Below, piece by piece: positions 62,457 to 64,000 of a stretch of 64,000 nucleotides of DNA. Both the position numbers and the translations under genes were made by a program. Every line of letters starts with the position of its first letter. Within the stretch, counting starts at the first letter, position 1. Source of the DNA: Parabacteroides bouchesdurhonensis (GTDB lineage: Bacteria; Bacteroidota; Bacteroidia; Bacteroidales; Tannerellaceae); contig NZ_LT896588.1 of the NCBI RefSeq assembly GCF_900186615.1, positions 828,789-892,788 of the forward strand. The letters are read 5' to 3'. The notes under the pieces were generated by a model. The model made no database searches, was not told the DNA's origin, and saw nothing but the letters and a program-made list of their open reading frames with translations.

Positions 62457-63771
62457 AACAAAAATCATCGTGGTGGAAGATAATATCGTGTATTGCGAAT
62501 TTGTCTGCAACCTGCTGGCACGTGAGGGATTCCGTACAGTGCAGGCTTTCCGCCTCTCGACAGCGAAGAAACATCTGCAACAAGCCGCTGGCGATGACAT
62601 AGTGGTTTCAGACCTTCGCTTACCTGACGGCAACGGTATCGACCTGCTGCGTTGGATGCGCAAGGAAGGCATGACGCAGCCGTTCATCATTATGACCGAC
62701 TATGCCGAAGTGCATACGGCTGTGGAAAGTATGAAACTCGGCTCGTTGGATTATATACCCAAACAGCTTGTGGAGGACAAACTTGTCCCATTACTCCGCA
62801 TCATATTGAAAGAACGCAATGTCGGACGGAGCCGTATGCCCGTCTTTGCCCGTGACGGTTCCGCCTTCCGGAAAATCATGCACCGGATAAGGCTGGTAGC
62901 ACCAACTGACATGAGCGTACTGATATTCGGAGAGAATGGCACGGGCAAGGAGCATATAGCCCACCATCTGCATGACAAAAGCAAGCGTTTTGGCAAACCG
63001 TTTGTGCCTGTGGACTGCGGATCGTTAAACAAAGAGCTTGCTCCATCGGCATTTTTCGGACACGTCAAAGGCGCATTCACCGGTGCGGACAGTGCCAAGA
63101 AAGGATATTTCCATGAAGCCGAAGGCGGCACGCTGTTTTTGGACGAGGTGGGCAACCTTGCACCGGAAACCCAGCAGATGCTTCTGCGTGCCATACAAGA
63201 GCGACGATACCGTCCCGTTGGTGATAAAACGGATAGAAGTTTCAACGTCCGTATTATCGCTGCCACCAACGAGAATCTGGAAAAGGCGGTCAATGAAAAG
63301 CGATTCCGTCAGGACTTACTGTACCGTCTGCACGACTTCGAGATAACCGTACCGCCGTTGCGTGACTGTCAGGAGGACATCATGCCGTTGGCGGAGTTCT
63401 TCCGCGAGATTGCCAATAATGAATTGGAATGCAAGGTTAGCGGATTCAGCTCCGAAGCACGGAAAGCGTTGCTGACCCATTCATGGCCGGGCAACGTGCG
63501 CGAGCTTCGGCAGAAAATCATGGGTGCAGTGTTGCAGGCACAGACGGGACTTGTCACGAAAGAACATCTGGAACTTGTCGTAACAAAACCTAACTCACCT
63601 GTCAGCTTCGCACTGCGCAATGACACAGAGGATAAGGAACGGATTTTACGTGCGTTAAAGCAGGCAAACGGGAACCGCAAGGTTGCCGCTGAATTGCTCG
63701 GAATAGGACGTACAACACTGTACAGCAAACTGGAAGAATATGGATTGAAATATAAATTTGAGCAACCATAG
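62449..63771 (+). CDS. rteB: RteB-like NtrC-family response regulator
   Basis: RteB activates transcription of rteC and mobilization of coresident elements. The 440-residue protein has a receiver with D55 in VVSDLRLPDG, a sigma-54-interacting AAA+ domain with Walker A GENGTGKE (161-168), GAFTGA (208-213), Walker B LFLDEVGNL and an R-finger region, and a Fis-type HTH at the C-terminus (ALKQANGNRKVAAELLGIGR). All parts needed for sigma-54 activation are present. Bacteroidota sigma-54 promoters of the TGGCA-N7-TTGC type were looked for by eye nearby and none is convincing. Confidence 0.94.
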   Translation: MDKTKIIVVEDNIVYCEFVCNLLAREGFRTVQAFRLSTAKKHLQQAAGDDIVVSDLRLPDGNGIDLLRWMRKEGMTQPFIIMTDYAEVHTAVESMKLGSLDYIPKQLVEDKLVPLLRIILKERNVGRSRMPVFARDGSAFRKIMHRIRLVAPTDMSVLIFGENGTGKEHIAHHLHDKSKRFGKPFVPVDCGSLNKELAPSAFFGHVKGAFTGADSAKKGYFHEAEGGTLFLDEVGNLAPETQQMLLRAIQERRYRPVGDKTDRSFNVRIIAATNENLEKAVNEKRFRQDLLYRLHDFEITVPPLRDCQEDIMPLAEFFREIANNELECKVSGFSSEARKALLTHSWPGNVRELRQKIMGAVLQAQTGLVTKEHLELVVTKPNSPVSFALRNDTEDKERILRALKQANGNRKVAAELLGIGRTTLYSKLEEYGLKYKFEQP

Positions 63772-63827
63772 CCTGTAATTCGCTGAATTTGGTTATTCGA
63801 GAAAGTGTGTTTTTCAAAAAATAATAT

Positions 63828-63835
63828 TATCTTTG
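63828..63835 (+). promoter_or_regulatory. -7 box downstream of rteB
   Basis: TATCTTTG matches TAnnTTTG and lies 28 bp before the ATG of the partial frame at the window end. Confidence 0.5.
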
Positions 63836-63863
63836 CATTTAGGAAAAGCGTTCTTTTGATTTA

Positions 63864-64000
63864 ATGCAAGACGAGGTAAAATACAGAACTTCGCTCGTTT
63901 CTAAATCGTTACCCATTAAGAAACGAATCTTTGCAAACTATTCAATTTCAGCGATAAAGACAATTCGTAATGTCTTGAAAGGTGCCAGCTTATATGTTTA
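63864..64000 (+). CDS. partial gene running off the window, unknown
   Basis: From the ATG at 63864 the frame stays open for all 45 codons to the window end. It begins MQDEVKYRTSLVSKSLPIKK and is rich in Lys, Ser and Ile. A promoter -7 box lies at the right distance upstream. I recognise no family from this fragment. Confidence 0.45.
   Translation, partial: MQDEVKYRTSLVSKSLPIKKRIFANYSISAIKTIRNVLKGASLYV

Noticed and set aside
60147-63771. ordinary chromosomal two-component system
   Set aside because: Domain order, the N-terminal sequence with the GFLGIFGKKEE segment, the 8-bp overlap and the NtrC-type partner match RteA-RteB of Bacteroides conjugative transposons.
37000-64000. IS element or transposase gene
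   Set aside because: No DDE transposase motif and no terminal inverted repeats with target duplication were found; mobility genes are tyrosine recombinases and a relaxase only.

Overview
The window is a chromosomal segment of a Bacteroidota bacterium of the order Bacteroidales. Promoters follow the Bacteroides pattern (TTTG, about 19 bp, TAnnTTTG), most genes lack a Shine-Dalgarno sequence, and the gene content fits the order (CdaA next to FolP, a LpxH-type phosphoesterase, Rex). An adjacent porU-porV pair for type IX secretion argues for a Parabacteroides/Tannerella/Porphyromonas relative rather than a typical Bacteroides; Parabacteroides is my best guess. The mobile DNA in the right part is of Bacteroides conjugative-transposon type.

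Bases 1-36,900 are ordinary core genome: rsgA and frr, a beta-propeller lipoprotein, pyrH, murF, folP-cdaA, pta-ackA, lpxH and a SufT-like protein, radC, efp, lrgAB, ksgA-mgtE, a flippase-like protein, pepD, then the run rex-FAH-porU-porV-ispF, a probable type IX secretion cargo, hflX, xerD, aroQ, pyk-methyltransferase-rbfA-FtsX-like permease, msrAB and manC. A tRNA-Leu(CAA) gene at 37,053-37,136 closes this region.

Bases about 37,200-47,770 (element A) look like a mobilizable element next to the tRNA gene. They hold an unrecognised leading protein, an excisionase-type HTH protein, a RepA-like ATPase, a primase with a repeat-rich upstream region, a MobC/relaxase pair preceded by a candidate oriT hairpin, a second HTH protein, an rteC-like gene broken at a 7-base homopolymer, and cargo (HAD phosphatase, Nudix protein, Crp-like regulator, DUF1016 nuclease). 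Only the last 61 codons of a tyrosine integrase remain at its right edge.

Bases about 47,774 to the window end (element B) look like the left part of a CTnDOT-type integrative conjugative element inserted into that integrase. There are two tandem IntDOT-like recombinases that lack the box-I arginine, a RhuM-like protein, two Xis2c/Xis2d-type HTH proteins, an AraC remnant and an intact AraC regulator, a complete RND efflux operon (membrane fusion protein, pump, outer-membrane factor), and then rteA-rteB. In CTnDOT the slot before rteA holds tetQ. Here it holds an AraC-controlled efflux operon, with no separate promoter visible before rteA, so the signal that triggers transfer may have been changed.

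The least expected signal lies in the core genome: four intergenic loci (10.84, 18.88-19.06, 30.82 and 35.71 kb) carry short repeats with an exact 22-bp period, partly in inverted orientation. Two of these loci share the same core motif although they are 20 kb apart.
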